Source of the DNA: Pholiota molesta
Taxonomy: Eukaryota > Basidiomycota > Agaricomycetes > Agaricales > Strophariaceae
Assembly: GCA_014925825.1 (NCBI GenBank)
Contig: JACGCK010000078.1
Coordinates: 146,152-210,151 of the forward strand
Reading direction: 5' to 3'
DNA length: 64,000 nt
Shown: piece by piece, positions 25,957 to 37,785 of the stretch
Numbering within the stretch: the first letter of the stretch is position 1
How the letters are laid out: each line of letters starts with the position of its first letter
Position numbers and translations under genes: made by a program
The notes under the pieces: generated by a model
The model's input: only the letters and a program-made list of their open reading frames with translations
Told to the model about the DNA's origin: nothing
Database searches by the model: none

Positions 25957-26802
25957 ATGGCAATTCCCAGGCAATTCGCTGTAGGGGACAGGGTCGCTAT
26001 ACCCATCCATCATTGTAATTCCTGATCCGGGCTGCCGTAGGCCACATTGAGCGCACCAGCGCTCAAGCGCTCAACTTGAACCAACCTCAGCGTCAAGCGT
26101 TAGTCAGGTAATGCGAAAGCTCCAAAAGAGCTGAGCTGAGGCAAATTAATTTAAAGTCTTAAATTCTATACTGCGCCGTAAAAGAATTTACAAGTACTGC
26201 CTTCATAATTTTTTTGCTCGGTTGTCCGTACGGATTTAAGCATCACAATCGCCCACTCACCAGTCGAAATGACAGGCTGGCCCTGGGCTGGCCGCTGAAA
26301 TCATACAAGAAGAATTTTGTGCTGAGCGTGTAAATCCTGCAGCACATGGCGATGAACTGTGCGTGCACTCCGAATGTGCATCACTGGTGTAAATGCGTAG
26401 GAAACTGCTATAAATCATTTAAATGTTCTCCGCAGAATGTACGCGTGGCTTCAACAGCGCATCACTGCCCTTTCCCACCCTTTCGCCACTCGATTTCCAA
26501 AGCAGGCATTGCCATCCCCACGCGTGGTGGTGGATATCCACTGGCATTGCCAGACGAATGACGGATGGGAAAATGGTATAGCGACTGTCCCCACAGCGAA
26601 TTTTCAACTTCAATTGCCTGGGAATTGCCATGCCCACAAGTGTGGGACGTGGTTCATCCAGTGGATATCCACAATTGCGTGTGGATTACCACGATACCAA
26701 CACTGACGCGTACTGCCTTTCCATCTCCTCCCTTTCTCCCAAAACAGTCAAAGAGCTCGACCGTGCAACGTTCAAAGTTCACAGACAACCTAGCTTTCCA
26801 AC
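25957..26802. other. AT-rich spacer with short GTGGATATCCAC palindromes
   Basis: No gene is seen. The 12-base palindrome GTGGATATCCAC occurs at about 26531-26542, and a matching GTGGATATCCAC at about 26660-26671, near the start of the hydrolase pseudogene. These could be regulatory sites or remnants of a small mobile element. Confidence 0.4.
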
Positions 26803-27720
26803 ATGACTACTCCTTGCGTCGAGGCATGGCTGGTTGGCCCGCGCAGCACCAACTTCTACACGCAACATACAGCCCGCAACGAAACCCATCGCTGTCCTCG
26901 TCTTCGTTCATGGCGCCGCGGAGCATAGCGGTCGGTAACCGACATGCATACCGCATTGAGCACAGAACATGGTATTGCTGTCTTCGCATACGATCAGCGT
27001 GGCTTCGGAAGGACTGCCTTGGATGTCCCAACCGCACTGAGGGCTCTGCGTATGGCAAAACGAATTGGGGCGACGAAATGGACGACCTCGACTGGGCGTG
27101 AGGACGGCGCATGGCGAATTCCCTGATGCACCTGTATTTCTCATGGGCACTCGATGGTATTTCACCTCCATTCTTCCTCGAGTTTTCAGTATTAGTGAAC
27201 TCACATGATTCATCAGGGTGGCGGAATAGTTCTCGGCTACTTGGCTCGCTCAAATCGTCCACCGATGCAGAGTCATTGATTTCTGGCGTCGTCGCGGCAG
27301 CCCATGCGTAAAGCTCACCAAGGACCCCCCAAAGCCGTCATGTGGATCGCGCACCAAATACTGGCGTCTTAATCCATACCTGATGTACCCTGTTCGAAAC
27401 AACCCGAACGTGCGAATATGTGCTATGTATTTCGACTGCTGCTGACTATTCTCCTAGGATCTATCCGGAACAAGGAGACCAACGCAAGTCATGAAACTGA
27501 TCCTTTATACGCACACCTGGAAGCCTTCGCAGTCTCGATGACATGATCACGCAGGTGAAAGACCTTCATTCACTTCTTTGAGCATCATGTCATTTAAGTT
27601 TTCGCACAGGGAGGCAAACTACTCACCGACAACTACGTATATTGGCCTGTAGACACACCGGTACGCCTGACATTGCCATTACAAGGCGACCGCACACTCA
27701 TTCTTCGCCTTTCTAGGTTC
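26803..27720 (+). pseudogene. Decayed alpha/beta hydrolase (monoacylglycerol lipase-like)
   Basis: Starts ATGACTACTCC. In shifting frames it encodes the oxyanion/GxxEHSG region (VLVFVHGAAEHSG), then HGIAVFAYDQRGFGRTALD, WGDEMDDLDWAVRTAHGEFP, GGGIVLGYLARSNRPP, PPKAVMWIAHQI and LLTDNYVYWPVDTP. This is the order of landmarks in fungal monoacylglycerol lipase (serine hydrolase) proteins. The nucleophile elbow, expected as GHSMGG, reads degraded (VFLMGT...). Several one-base shifts and stops break the frame, so no active enzyme is made. Confidence 0.75.
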
Positions 27721-28732
27721 TTTCTTACATGGAACGGTCGACCAGGTGACTTCAGTACTGCGAGTACGTGCTTCGCCGAGCTGACATCGAGTGTAAGGTA
27801 ACTTCGCCTGTGGCTGCCCAAGCGCTCTACGAAAGCTCCCCGCCAATCACAAACATATGATTCTATACCCTGTAAGTGCTCTCTATCAGCGCAATTTCAA
27901 ATTTGAGCTAAACATTAAATCGGAACCAGGACGCCCGTCACGAGCTTCACATGAGCCAGAGGGCGTGCGGGAGAAGTCGTTGCGCGATATCGTTGCTTTC
28001 ATGAATGCGCCTAATGCCAGTAGTATTTCGGTTCAGCGTTCATTGTATATTTTTTTAAATTGTGGTTACGAGGATAAGGTTCTGGACTACTTCGTGTTTG
28101 AAGCATTGCTTGTTACGTGGGAGGCATGTGGTAGCATAGTTAACCCAAGCACTGGATTGCATTTAGGTTTGAGGGCGCTATATTTATGTGGGACACTTCA
28201 CTTTAAGCTTCCATAGCAGTTTTGCTGCGGCTGAGTAAGTTACTGGAAGTATATGTGCGTTTTCTATATGACATGCCCTTTCCATGTATCGCGAATAATC
28301 ACCTGCAGACTCATATATACATCAACGTATCTAACGGAAGGCCAGAAGTTGATGTGATTTACTCTTTGTGGGCGATGTCCGTCTTGTACAACGCTGAGCG
28401 CATGAACGTTGAGCGCTGTTGGTGACCCTCACTTTAGCGCCCTTTGTGATGCCGATCCAGCAGAGCGCCGCTGTATGCTCGTTGGGAAACCCGAAAGTCG
28501 AATCCAAGATCCCCGTAAATCCGACCGGCGGATGCAACATGCAACATTTCACGACGGTGACTGGAGGTCATCAAGTATAGTCAAATTTACAATAACAAGA
28601 CATCAAGCAATTCGCACCAAAGCTAAAGTCTTCATTTCGCATCGCATTACCGTGCCTACATATTCACATATAGTACTTAAGTTATACCAGATGTCAATTT
28701 GTAACGATTGCAGCTAAGGCATCATTCATTCG
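27721..28732. other. Intergenic between pseudogenes; no gene seen
   Basis: Contains short open frames only. A plus-strand frame from 27857 has no recognisable domain or splice continuation. Confidence 0.4.
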
Positions 28733-30117
28733 TCTAAGGTGAGACGGAATGCTGACGGCTCGGCATGCCTGACGCGCGATAAATTTCGTCCACCCATTCC
28801 ATTTGGTACGCAGGTTATCGCTCGCTGGCCATGCCTGTGTTCGCGATCGCGTACTTGTTGACGAATGCTTCCAGTGATAGCGATACCTAAGAAAGAAGAG
28901 ATATTCATAAGCATGAAGGTCATCTACATAGGTACAGAGGAGTATCTCACGTTGACACCATTGCTCCCGAAACCAGACTTGAAGCGATAGACTCTTTCGA
29001 CATGTTGCGCTCCATGCTTGGGACGAATCGTGACTTGTTGAATACGTGCGGTACTGGAAAGTTCGAGAGTTCGACGGTGCCTCCTCAAGCTAATGGTGAC
29101 GCCCGTTTCAGAGATTTGGTAGTATCCCAAACGGCCCCAGCCGGGCATGGCAAAATCAACGTATAGCTCCCCGTGACAGAGGAGGGAAACGCGAGGAGGG
29201 CATGCATAGACTTGTCAATGGTGTTGGAGCCTTCGGATGTCCGACTACGGCTGCATCCCTGATTTTGGTCGGATTGTTGCTGGTGAGGTAGCGGAGGGCA
29301 GATAGAGGATACACTATAATCCCGCAGATTGTTAGTGGTTACCGCGTGTGTGTTATTTTGAATGACTTGCTCCATGTCCATCATCACACCTCCGCCGAGC
29401 GAGTAGTCAAATCGAACATCGTCTTTGAGGAAGAAAGGCGGATAAGACACTCGCACCGCAAATTCGGCTTTAATATTCTTAACTTTCCCGAGTTCGCCAC
29501 TGTTAATGATTTCCTTGAGACGTTGGACGGCAGGGTGAAAGCTGCGGAAGCATGTATAAGAGCCCTACACTTCCGAAATGAACTATGGACGCACAATAAT
29601 GAATTGCTCGAGGAGGACTAACCCTTGCTATCCGCTAAAGCGATAATTTCCTTGCTTCCTCGGCAGTATTCGCCATTGGCTTCTCAACGAGGACGTGTTT
29701 TCCATGGTTCAGAGCACGCAAGGCCCAATGGTAATGCAGACATTCGGAAGCTGAAAATAAAGCATCAGCAGGATTCGAATTGCCACGAGAATATTCCTAC
29801 GCAATGTATACACATCGACGTCAGCGTCTTCGAGCACACCTTCAAAAATACGTGTCAGCTGTTGGGCTCAACAATGCATGCTCTCTTACGATCATAGCAG
29901 TTTTCTCCAGAATATGTACGAGGAATTTGATGCTTTTTAGCGTATGCAGCGACCTTCACGGGATCCTGGATGCTACTGCAGAACCTCCACTCGGGGTGAC
30001 TCTTAGCTGGCGTGAGTAGGGCGTCGGGTCCAATTCGCGCCGCACCGAGCATTCCAAATTTCACAGTAGTGGAGGCCTTTGGGACCTGGGAGGTGAGCTC
30101 ATCTAGTTCGATTGTCA
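28733..30117 (-). pseudogene. Decayed Gfo/Idh/MocA-family oxidoreductase
   Basis: The NAD(P)-binding start reads VKFGMLGAARIGPDALLTPA, with the family's GxxGxA pattern, followed by VAAYAKKHQIPRTYSG. Further down the minus strand are FFLKDDVRFDYSLGGGVMMD, the central domain strand that contains the DYSLGGG signature, and the C-terminal YQMEWVDEIYRASGMPSR. These match fungal dihydrodiol or D-xylose dehydrogenase-like members. The conserved EKP loop and His of the active site cannot be found in frame, and the pieces lie in several frames with stops, so the gene is dead. It runs toward the MITE at 30476. Confidence 0.7.
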
Positions 30118-30475
30118 GTACGAACAAGGAGATCGTTCGAAGTGTTCAAGCTTACCGAAGAGAGACGTCGCAGAGTATCAAGCATTTGGGCTGAGTGGGC
30201 TGGTTGTGTTGGGGTTTACTTGCTGTATATCGTAGGATGCGCCTGGAAGACGTGCATCCAGGTATTTGCAAACATTTATACACACCAAGCTATGTTTAGT
30301 AGCATTGACATACTCACGAGAACATGCTTTCATTTGCCCATCTTGTTGGGCCATCTTGGGAGGAAGGACGCCGTGATTGTCACACGTCCAAGCCGTGAGA
30401 TCGGCGATCATCTTCGCAGCCTTGACTCCGTCAACGGTCCTACCTTTCATGGGCTAAAAAAAGCTTCAGATTGTA

Positions 30476-30877
30476 CAGTTGCGGACAAGCAAAGACATTG
30501 ACTTGATTATCTCCCCAACAAATTTTTTTAGCGACAATCTGACTTTAGATTTGAACTCGGATGCTGACATCATTGTTCGGCCAACATTGTTGATTTTTTG
30601 TAGCCACAGCACGAAGACCTTTTTTAAAAAATTAATGGATTCGGATAGTACTCGACGAGATCTATCCAAAAATAATTCTTCGAGAATCTAGCGAGTTTTT
30701 TCTGGTACGGGATAAAATTCCCAAAACCTCGAGATAAAAAAATCTGAGGGTGCAATTATCTTCCTTGAGCTCCAATCTATCCATTCTAACGATTTTTAGC
30801 ACCAGTTAAAATTTCTATGCCCTCATAAATCACCCATCAAATGCATCAAATTTGATGACTTTGCTTGTCCGCAACTG
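30476..30877. mobile_element. 402 bp MITE with 19 bp TIRs and TA target duplication
   Basis: The ends are perfect 19-base inverted repeats: CAGTTGCGGACAAGCAAAG at 30476-30494, and its complement at 30859-30877. Each is bordered by TA (30474-30475 and 30878-30879). The interior is AT-rich and has no transposase. TA duplication plus short TIRs starting CAG is typical of Tc1/mariner-derived MITEs. Confidence 0.88.
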
Positions 30878-30971
30878 TATTCACACCATTGGATAAAATT
30901 TATGCGGCATACCAAGACATTGTGCATGAATAATCAAAACCGGAGTAATGGAAGCCAGAAATAATACCAGG

Positions 30972-31748
30972 TCACATCACAAAAGGAATGAACTTGTACG
31001 GAACTTTAGTATAATAGTTGTGCCAATCTTTTCCAAAAGTGTCCATCATCAACTTATCTTCCACTTTGCCACGGTTGACTAAAGAAAGAATGGAAAAACA
31101 AACACAGGTGCACCAGTAGACGACCAACCATTTCCATGGAGTCATCATGATGCCGCACTCGTGAATGTAGCTGTTGGGCGATAAAAGAAATGTGATCGCA
31201 GCACCCGCAAGCATCAAGAAAACTCCGGTGTAGCTCGGGTGGCGAGCATAAGCGTAGGGTCCCGATGTGATTAACTTGTGACCCGGGATGACGGCGACTC
31301 TGTATGTGAAGAGACGGCCAAGCGTGGCATAACACCAGACCCGCAGGCCGCAGGCGATAAGCATGGTGGTGATGCCGATCATGAAGACCGTGTCCGTCCC
31401 GGCGATGGTTTTGACGTTGGCCGAGGGGTATGGGCACACCGCCTCCATGACCTTCGAGGCGCGCGCGTTGCCCGGTCGCATCTGCAATGCTACAATGGCC
31501 AGCGCATTTGCAAGAGACAACGCTCCAATGATGACCTGGATGGCTCAGTAAGCGCGCTGGGATTAGGGAGAGATAAAGCAGAAACTTGCTCTAGAAGCAA
31601 ACGCCCAGATGAGGACCATAGTCTCGAAATGCTGGCCGCGATACGCATTATCCGGTGTAGGAGGCTGAGGAGGGCGCAATCCGATATTGTGCGAGATGCT
31701 AGCAATAACAAGTAGCGCGGCTTTAATGTATGCTAAGGATGACTCCAT
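30972..31748 (-). CDS. Isoprenylcysteine carboxyl methyltransferase-like protein
   Basis: Two exons, 31748-31586 and 31543-30972, encode 244 aa starting MESSLAYIKAALLVIAS. It has several hydrophobic helices and the conserved C-terminal core of the ICMT / phospholipid methyltransferase family: GPYAYARHPSYTGVFLMLAG, then VEDKLMMDTFGKDWHNYYTK followed by VPYKFIPFV. The RHPxYxG and E...FG..W..Y signatures bind S-adenosylmethionine at the membrane. ICMT methylates the C-terminal prenylcysteine of CaaX proteins (Ras, Rho, lipopeptide pheromones) in the ER. The protein is about Ste14 size. The acceptor choice at 31543 is the only one that keeps frame. It is divergent from the P450 gene, with a MITE in the shared upstream region. 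Confidence 0.85.
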
Positions 31749-31950
31749 CGCGATATGCCTTCAACTCAGCCCAATGAATGAGGTTTTTGTAGTCGCGGTA
31801 GTATCTAAGATTTTATGGCAGCTGATAGTGGAATTATCAGTCGTGGGCGTAGAACTTGTTCGCCCAAACAAGTGTGACTGTTATTTTTTGAATACCAGGT
31901 CGATTTTCCAATTAAACAAGATATACAAAGGCTGATATCGATCTTGATTA

Positions 31951-32163
31951 TTGCTATTTTCAATGAAGTTGGCAGGCCCAATCTTCCGAACGAACTTTCT
32001 CCACAACCACTGGGCAGATCAAAATGAATTTGGGTGCGCTAGAATTGTATTAAAAGAGTACATAGATGTGCGCCCCATCTTAAAATACAAAAATTGATCG
32101 AGTTTTAACTGAGATAGAACATTGGGGTATTGTACCCGGTGCCAACTTCATTGAAAATAGCAA
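31951..32163. mobile_element. 213 bp MITE with 23-24 bp TIRs and TA target duplication
   Basis: Left end TTGCTATTTTCAATGAAGTT and its exact inverted partner AACTTCATTGAAAATAGCAA bound the element. TA occurs directly outside both ends (31949-31950 and 32164-32165). No coding capacity. The TIR differs from that of the 30476-30877 element, so this is a separate family. It lies 0.2 kb upstream of the methyltransferase ATG and 0.7 kb upstream of the P450. Confidence 0.85.
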
Positions 32164-32866
32164 TAACTATACAGAGTTCTATCAAACTCTACTATTAGTA
32201 GTTGAGCGCTACTTCTTTCCTGCCTTCCGTGGCCCCCGCATCCACCACGCTCGGTCAGGGACATAATATTATCTGTTGAGGCTTCCCAAGAATTTTTCTG
32301 GTGAAGGTCTCATGAGGTAGCCTCGTCTCCCGGTGTGCCTCTGTTAACTTTGGGTGAGTAGATGATGAAAGTAACATGGGAACATTTTAATGATGCTTGC
32401 TGAGATGTCGGAATGATGGATCATGGAGATGAGAAGGTGTCTCATTCACGATGTCAGCGACGTGGGTGTGTTTTTTCCCATTGCTGGTAAGTATGCTATA
32501 CTTGTCCATTCTTCTCTGAACGCGCAGCCATGATTCGCTGTCCATTGTTATCATGATCATCAGATTCATGCTGTGAAACCCCTGAAGGAGATCTGGTTGT
32601 CTGCAAACAAGCTTACCCACCTACTACACATCGAATCTGGATCTGCTGTTCGAGACACTTGAGTCTAGGATTCAGTCCTGCTGTGAGCGCGACTTCCGAT
32701 GGCATGACACTGAATCAACCCTTGGAAAGGATGATAACAATAAATGCTTACTCAAAACGTGCTTCACACGCAAGGATTGAATCGTCAAATTGGCAGTCCC
32801 AGCTATCTGTGTATACCTCAACCCTCTACGACGCATTCGATATTCACTCTTTGCGTGGATTTTACC
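32164..32866. other. Upstream region of the P450 gene; no gene seen
   Basis: Presumed P450 promoter and leader. I cannot name a TATA box or regulatory site with confidence. Confidence 0.4.
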
Positions 32867-35169
32867 ATGAATTTCTCCCTTGCGATCGGAGGTGGTCTTG
32901 TACGTTTCTTCTCTCACTGCGTTAGACTTCAGCCTTGTTCACTCACTTACTCCGCATAAACTCAGGTCACATCCATTATTCTTCATTTCAGGCCCGTACG
33001 CGGGGATTATGCCGCCGTTTTCTATCTCGCTGTGTATGCTACGTTTTCTTTGGTCGCGCCGCATATATTGGGCATTGAGGCTTCAGAGGCCATGAAGCTC
33101 GGCGTCAATTTCGCAGCAGTTTACACTGGCGCAGCCCTTTTCGCCACAGCAGCTTATAGAGTATCTCCTTTTCACCCGCTGGCTAACTATCCTGGCCCAT
33201 GGCTTTGGCGAATCAGCAGCTTTCGCCTTGCTTATGTTTCGTACATGGGCAGGAGGCACCTCGTTCTCGACGAACTCCACCGCAAATATGGTCCATTCAT
33301 GCGCATTGGTACGCTATTCACAAATTTTGAATCATCGTCAAATTTCTTTCTTACAGTGCCTGCGCCACAGCTCCGGATGCGCTCTCCATAAATACGCTGT
33401 TGGCCAATAAAATCTATGGGGCCCAGCTGCACATGGAGAAAGGCGACTCGTACCTGACCCCAGGGCACCCTGACGCAATTGCGTTGTTCTTCAAGCAGAA
33501 ACACCGTTCTATACATACCGACCGCAAGCGTATCTGGTCTGCCGCATTTACTGGATCTTCGTAAGTCGCGACTTCCTGCTATCGAGCACCACTGACCGCA
33601 CTTCAGTACCATCCACTTTAGACCAATTCTAGAGCAACGCACTTTGGATCTCATGAAATGCATCGAGAATCGCAAAGCGGCAAATTCCTCCCAGACGGTC
33701 GAATTGGCAGATTGTCTTTGCCATTGGGCCTACGACTTGATGGTGTGTCTTTATAATTTCTTTTCTATCAATGAATTGTGACTGAAGTGCTGCTCGCAGG
33801 GAGACATGATTTTCGGTGGATGCAATGACCTGGTATGTTTCCATCGACCCAGCGCAATCCTAAATTCATCTCATATCCGATGTTAATGATACTCATTACA
33901 GGAGTTAATGAAGCGCGGAGACCCAGAGGGCCTAGTCTATGGCGGAAAGATTGCTACCGTCCTCCTTGATAGGTAATTTATTCATTCAGACGGATCCGGA
34001 GTGACCCGACAAACTTCTCATCCATGTACTCTGCACAGCGTCGGACAATCGCCATGGCTCATGGATCTCATATGGCATCTACCTGCCGGGAAATCGATGG
34101 TTCGCCTCCGTGAGCGTGCTGCCGCGATGATGCGCACGCGTGTCAAAGCCGACTCAACGACGACAGTACGGGACCTCACTTCCTACTTGGTGCGTTTCTC
34201 CGCAAGTGTCGGCCATTCCATTCCATGTGCTCAAACCTTTGTGCGTGCAGTTAGAGGGAAAGATGGCATCTGGGGAGAATATCCCGCTCCGCGATCTCGA
34301 ACTCGACGCGGTCGTCGCGATCCAAGGCGGTAAGTCCATTCCCTACCACCCTACGACCTCTTTCTCAACGAATCCCAGGCTCCGACAACACATCAACCAC
34401 CATGGCACTCGCCTTCTACTTCATGCTCTCCGCGCCGAAGCAGTACGGATACTACTCCCGCCTGCGCGCGGAGCTCGACGCCGCCTTCCCCGACCCCCTC
34501 GGTGGCCTGTCGCTCGAGACGCTCGGCGCGCTCCCGTTCCTCAACGCCGTTATCAACGAAGCGCTCCGCCTCGGTTCCCCCTTTTACCTCCCGCGCGTGG
34601 TACCGCCTGGCGGGACGGAGATCGACGGCAAGTTCATCCCAGAGGACGTCCAGGTCGCGATTGCGGCGTACTCTCAGCAGACGAGCCCGGATAATTACTG
34701 GCCTGAGCCCTTGGTGCGTCGTTGGGCCATGCAGAGCGTCCATTTTTCATGACAGAGACTGACACTCATATTGTTTGTGGTTCCAGGAATTCCGCCCTGA
34801 GCGCTGGCTTCCTGAGGGTCTTGGGCCCGGTTCCAGGACTGAGAAATCTGCGCTCTTCTCATTTTCATCAGGTCAGTATCGTTCGGATTTATGTTGCCTC
34901 TAGAGTCAACAAAACAGCGACTTATGCGTATCTATTTCTGCGCTATAACAGGCCCTCACGTTTGCATCGCCAAGGCGTTCGCGCACCAGGAAATGCGGCA
35001 CGTCGTCGCGCGCCTCGTTATGGCGTACGATATGGAGCTGCCTGCGGATTTCGATGCGAGGCAGTACCGCGATGGCATTCTGAATATGCGTACTACGCTT
35101 CTGCTGCACGCTCTGCCGGTCATCGTGCGTCGCCGTCCATCTGTTGATTTTGGCAAGGTCCTTGGATAA
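32867..35169 (+). CDS. Cytochrome P450 monooxygenase, intact
   Basis: Eleven exons encode about 557 aa: 32867-32899, 32966-33308, 33371-33560, 33607-33742, 33800-33832, 33902-33972, 34039-34189, 34251-34329, 34379-34713, 34787-34871 and 34952-35169. An N-terminal hydrophobic anchor precedes the proline-rich hinge YPGPWLWR. The I-helix is VVAIQGGSDNTSTTMA (oxygen activation), the K-helix E406xxR409 is in NEALRLGSP, and the PERF region is FRPERWLP. The heme ligand is C490 in FSSGPHVCIAKAF, lacking the usual Arg and second Gly of FxxGxRxCxG. These are hallmarks of an ER-anchored class II P450. The overall pattern (NxLANYPGPW, IAPDALSINT) resembles fungal P450s annotated as tryprostatin B 6-hydroxylase-like, but the substrate cannot be inferred. 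No frame damage. Confidence 0.95.
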
Positions 35170-35585
35170 AGTGGGACCCTGCCCGTGGGTTTCATGGATG
35201 GGTCCATCCTTGTTTTCGTTGCAGTATAATGCCTGATACAGAGCTACTTTACCCATCCTTGGACAATACTTATTCATGGTTGCGGTTTTGGCGCCAAGGC
35301 GCTTGCATTCTTTTAATTGTACTTTTATTATTGATACCCGTTGTCTGATCGTTGCTGTCGCCCTTCGAAGCCAGTCTTCAATATGAGAGCATCCTCGTTC
35401 ACTGCACCAGTCGGGATGTGCGTACCATGGTGTAGATTTTGCCAAAAGTCAAGAGGGTAGAGCAGGAAACAAAAGGGAAACTTGAACATCATAAATAGAA
35501 AAAAATGTAGTAAGAAAAAGAGCTCTTGTTTTTGTGGCCAGCGCCTCTTCCAGTTGGTTGAGTTCTCTCAAAAAAAGGTCGGTAA

Positions 35586-35783
35586 TCACAGCATTGCAAC
35601 AATCATGGCGACTGTATACACGAAGACGACACCAAAGATCTCAACTAAAATAATCAATTGACGTATTGTTGGATTCTTGCAGAAAGGTTGTGTCAGAGAC
35701 AATGGCAATTAATGAGACGATGTACGCACCTCAGAAAGGCTGGAGAGGCCCTCGATTTCTGGTTTCATAAGTTTGGCTCGCAT
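35586..35783 (-). CDS. Possible 47-aa single-helix membrane micro-protein
   Basis: Two exons, 35783-35730 and 35675-35586, join in phase with GT-AG. They give a short polar start (MRAKLMKPEIEGLSSLSE) and one strong transmembrane helix (LIILVEIFGVVFVYTVAMIV), stopping at TGA. An in-frame ATG 9 bases upstream (35792) and one downstream (35768) are alternative starts. The size and layout suit a tail-anchored subunit of a membrane complex, but I do not recognise the family. Support is the in-phase intron and the sharp helix; it could be chance. Confidence 0.45.
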
Positions 35784-36359
35784 GGGCCACATACGTGGAA
35801 AGGGGAAAAGGGGACTGACCTTGCTTTGCAATACCCTAGCTTTTGGACACCAGGTAGGTAATGTAACATGTCGAGTAATTTATTTTTCCACTCAGTACCC
35901 TCGTCGGAGGTTGCAAGGCATTCCGGGATGGGATGAAAGCGGCACGGCTAGTTTTCCTCTGACGAAAAGCGAACAAGACCACCCTTCACGTCGACCAAGG
36001 CACAAAAACACAAAACAGCGCCGAGCAAGTCGTAATTCGCAATTCTACAGAAATGAAACAGCTTCAAAGTGAACTGTCGTTAACGATGCAAAAGTGGTGA
36101 GCAGCGTGGAGATGAATGGGTAAGAAAAAGATGCGATGATAAGTGAAAATTGATGATCCAGAGTGTGGAAATAACATATGTAAGGTAGGCAGACAGAAAG
36201 CAATTCGAAAAAAAGAAAAAATACGACGAGCACTTGAAAACAGGACCGAAAGAATAGGCTGTCGTGGCAGGATGGGGAAGGGGGAAGGACTTGAGTAAAT
36301 CAGGAAGCCACATACAAAAAAATAAGTTAGCGAGAAAGGAAAGGTCCACTGCCGCCGCG
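35784..36359. other. Intergenic; no gene seen
   Basis: Upstream of the possible micro-gene on the minus strand. AT-rich and purine-rich, with no supported feature. Confidence 0.35.
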
Positions 36360-36915
36360 TCTAGACCAGGTGCTTTAGCTGCTCGTTCACCGACAGGTGG
36401 TTGTCCTCGTCCGGTGAGAGCCCAAGCGCAGCGTATCTTCCGGCGCCGCGCTGCCCTTCGCTGCATGGGCCGCCGCAGCGGTGGCAGCGGCAGCTGCAGC
36501 AGCAGCCGCGCCCTGCAGTGATTTCTTCTTCTTCTTGCTCAGCTTCGGTGTGTCCTTCTTCTGCAGCTTTGTGTACAAATTCGTGATGTTCTTGTCAATG
36601 GAGTCGCGGAGCTCAAGGTACTCTTGGTACCCCAGCCTGTCGCGCGCGATGTCCACCAGCCGGGCTTTACGCGCCTTGTTAGTGGCGACGAGAGGGCAGT
36701 GGCGATCGGATCATCGAGAAGTCGGGCTGCAGTGCAAAGAGATGCAAACACTGACTCATCCGATTCATCGTATCTCGAATCCTGGCCTCGAGATCCGTGA
36801 CATTCAGCCTCTCGCGTCTGGCAGCAGCGGCGCCGCTGCCTCCTCCATGGCATCTTCTGTCGCCTTCACGCCCTTCCATTGCGACGCACCACAGGGGCTC
36901 CGAAACACCCTTGAA
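36360..36915 (-). pseudogene. ADA3 (SAGA/ADA coactivator) C-terminal fragment, broken
   Basis: Readable blocks: RLNVTDLEARIRDTMNRM, then LLDDPIATAL in another frame. Next come VATNKARKARLVDIARDRLG and YQEYLELRDSIDKNITNLYT, followed by LQKKDTPKLSKKKKKS. After a polyalanine tract, in a shifted frame, AALGLSPDEDNHLSVNEQLK ends at a TAG. This is the C-terminal domain of Ada3/Ngg1, a histone acetyltransferase module subunit. The N-terminal ~two thirds is missing, the frame shifts at least twice, and part of the domain between RDTM and DDPIAT is gone. The intact gene is presumably elsewhere in the genome. Confidence 0.8.
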
Positions 36916-36929
36916 ATGACCAATTTTTC

Positions 36930-37785
36930 GTGCCACTGCACGTACTCAGCTTACCCTCCTGCTCAGAAACAATCAACTTGTACTTTGCTCATCCGTAATG
37001 ATTGCCAAATTCAGCTTCAAAAAGATTCGAAAAGTTCGAAGGCATGCAAACTTCATTGCAAAAACCATTTCGGAACTCTCCCATTTGTGTATCTCAGCCA
37101 AAAGACTACTGCTTTGAACCAACTTTGAACGCAACATGATAACATTATCTACGACGATAAGGATTCCTATTGGGAAGGTTCCCGTTTCTGCTATACGTAT
37201 GGTCTCTCTGATTGTCGTGGGCGTGATAGAACTGGGTATTTCCGTTTCCCATGGAGACGCTCGTATGCCAGCCTCCTCCTGACATACTGGATTGTGCGAT
37301 CTGCTGGTTCATGGCACGTAGCGGCTGTTGCACCATCTAGAGACGTGAAGTATCGTTTGCTATCCTATTACAACCGGTGAAAAAAAGGAACACTCACCTG
37401 CTCGATCCATTGCGACATCCCGGACATATCCGGAAAGTGAGGTCCGTTCATGGTCTGTAATGGGCATCCAACAACTTGGTTAGAACTCGCTCTATTCTCA
37501 CTGGTTTCGATAATCAAGAACTTACCTCAGGAACCCATCCTGAGCCATGACTTTGCCTTATATTTGTATAGGAAACACGAGGCGTGGACACTCTGCGGTT
37601 ACCACTTCGATTTGGGATTCCGGAATAAAAAGTCGACTCTCCGTGGTTGCCATGAGCAACCCTGGTACTTATATCGATATTGTTGCCATTTATCGATACA
37701 TTTTGACTGGTATAACCAGAACCATTGTCGACGACTTGAACGGCGGAGAATGCGCCGTTTTCGTGTCCTTGTCTGGCCGATCTCG
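36930..37785. repeat. Source copy of the segmental duplication also found at 18249-19115
   Basis: Covers the last two exons, both introns, the end of the large first exon and ~200 bases of 3' flank of the gene at 37145-38683. It matches 18249-19115 at most positions, in the same orientation, 18.7 kb apart. Confidence 0.85.
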
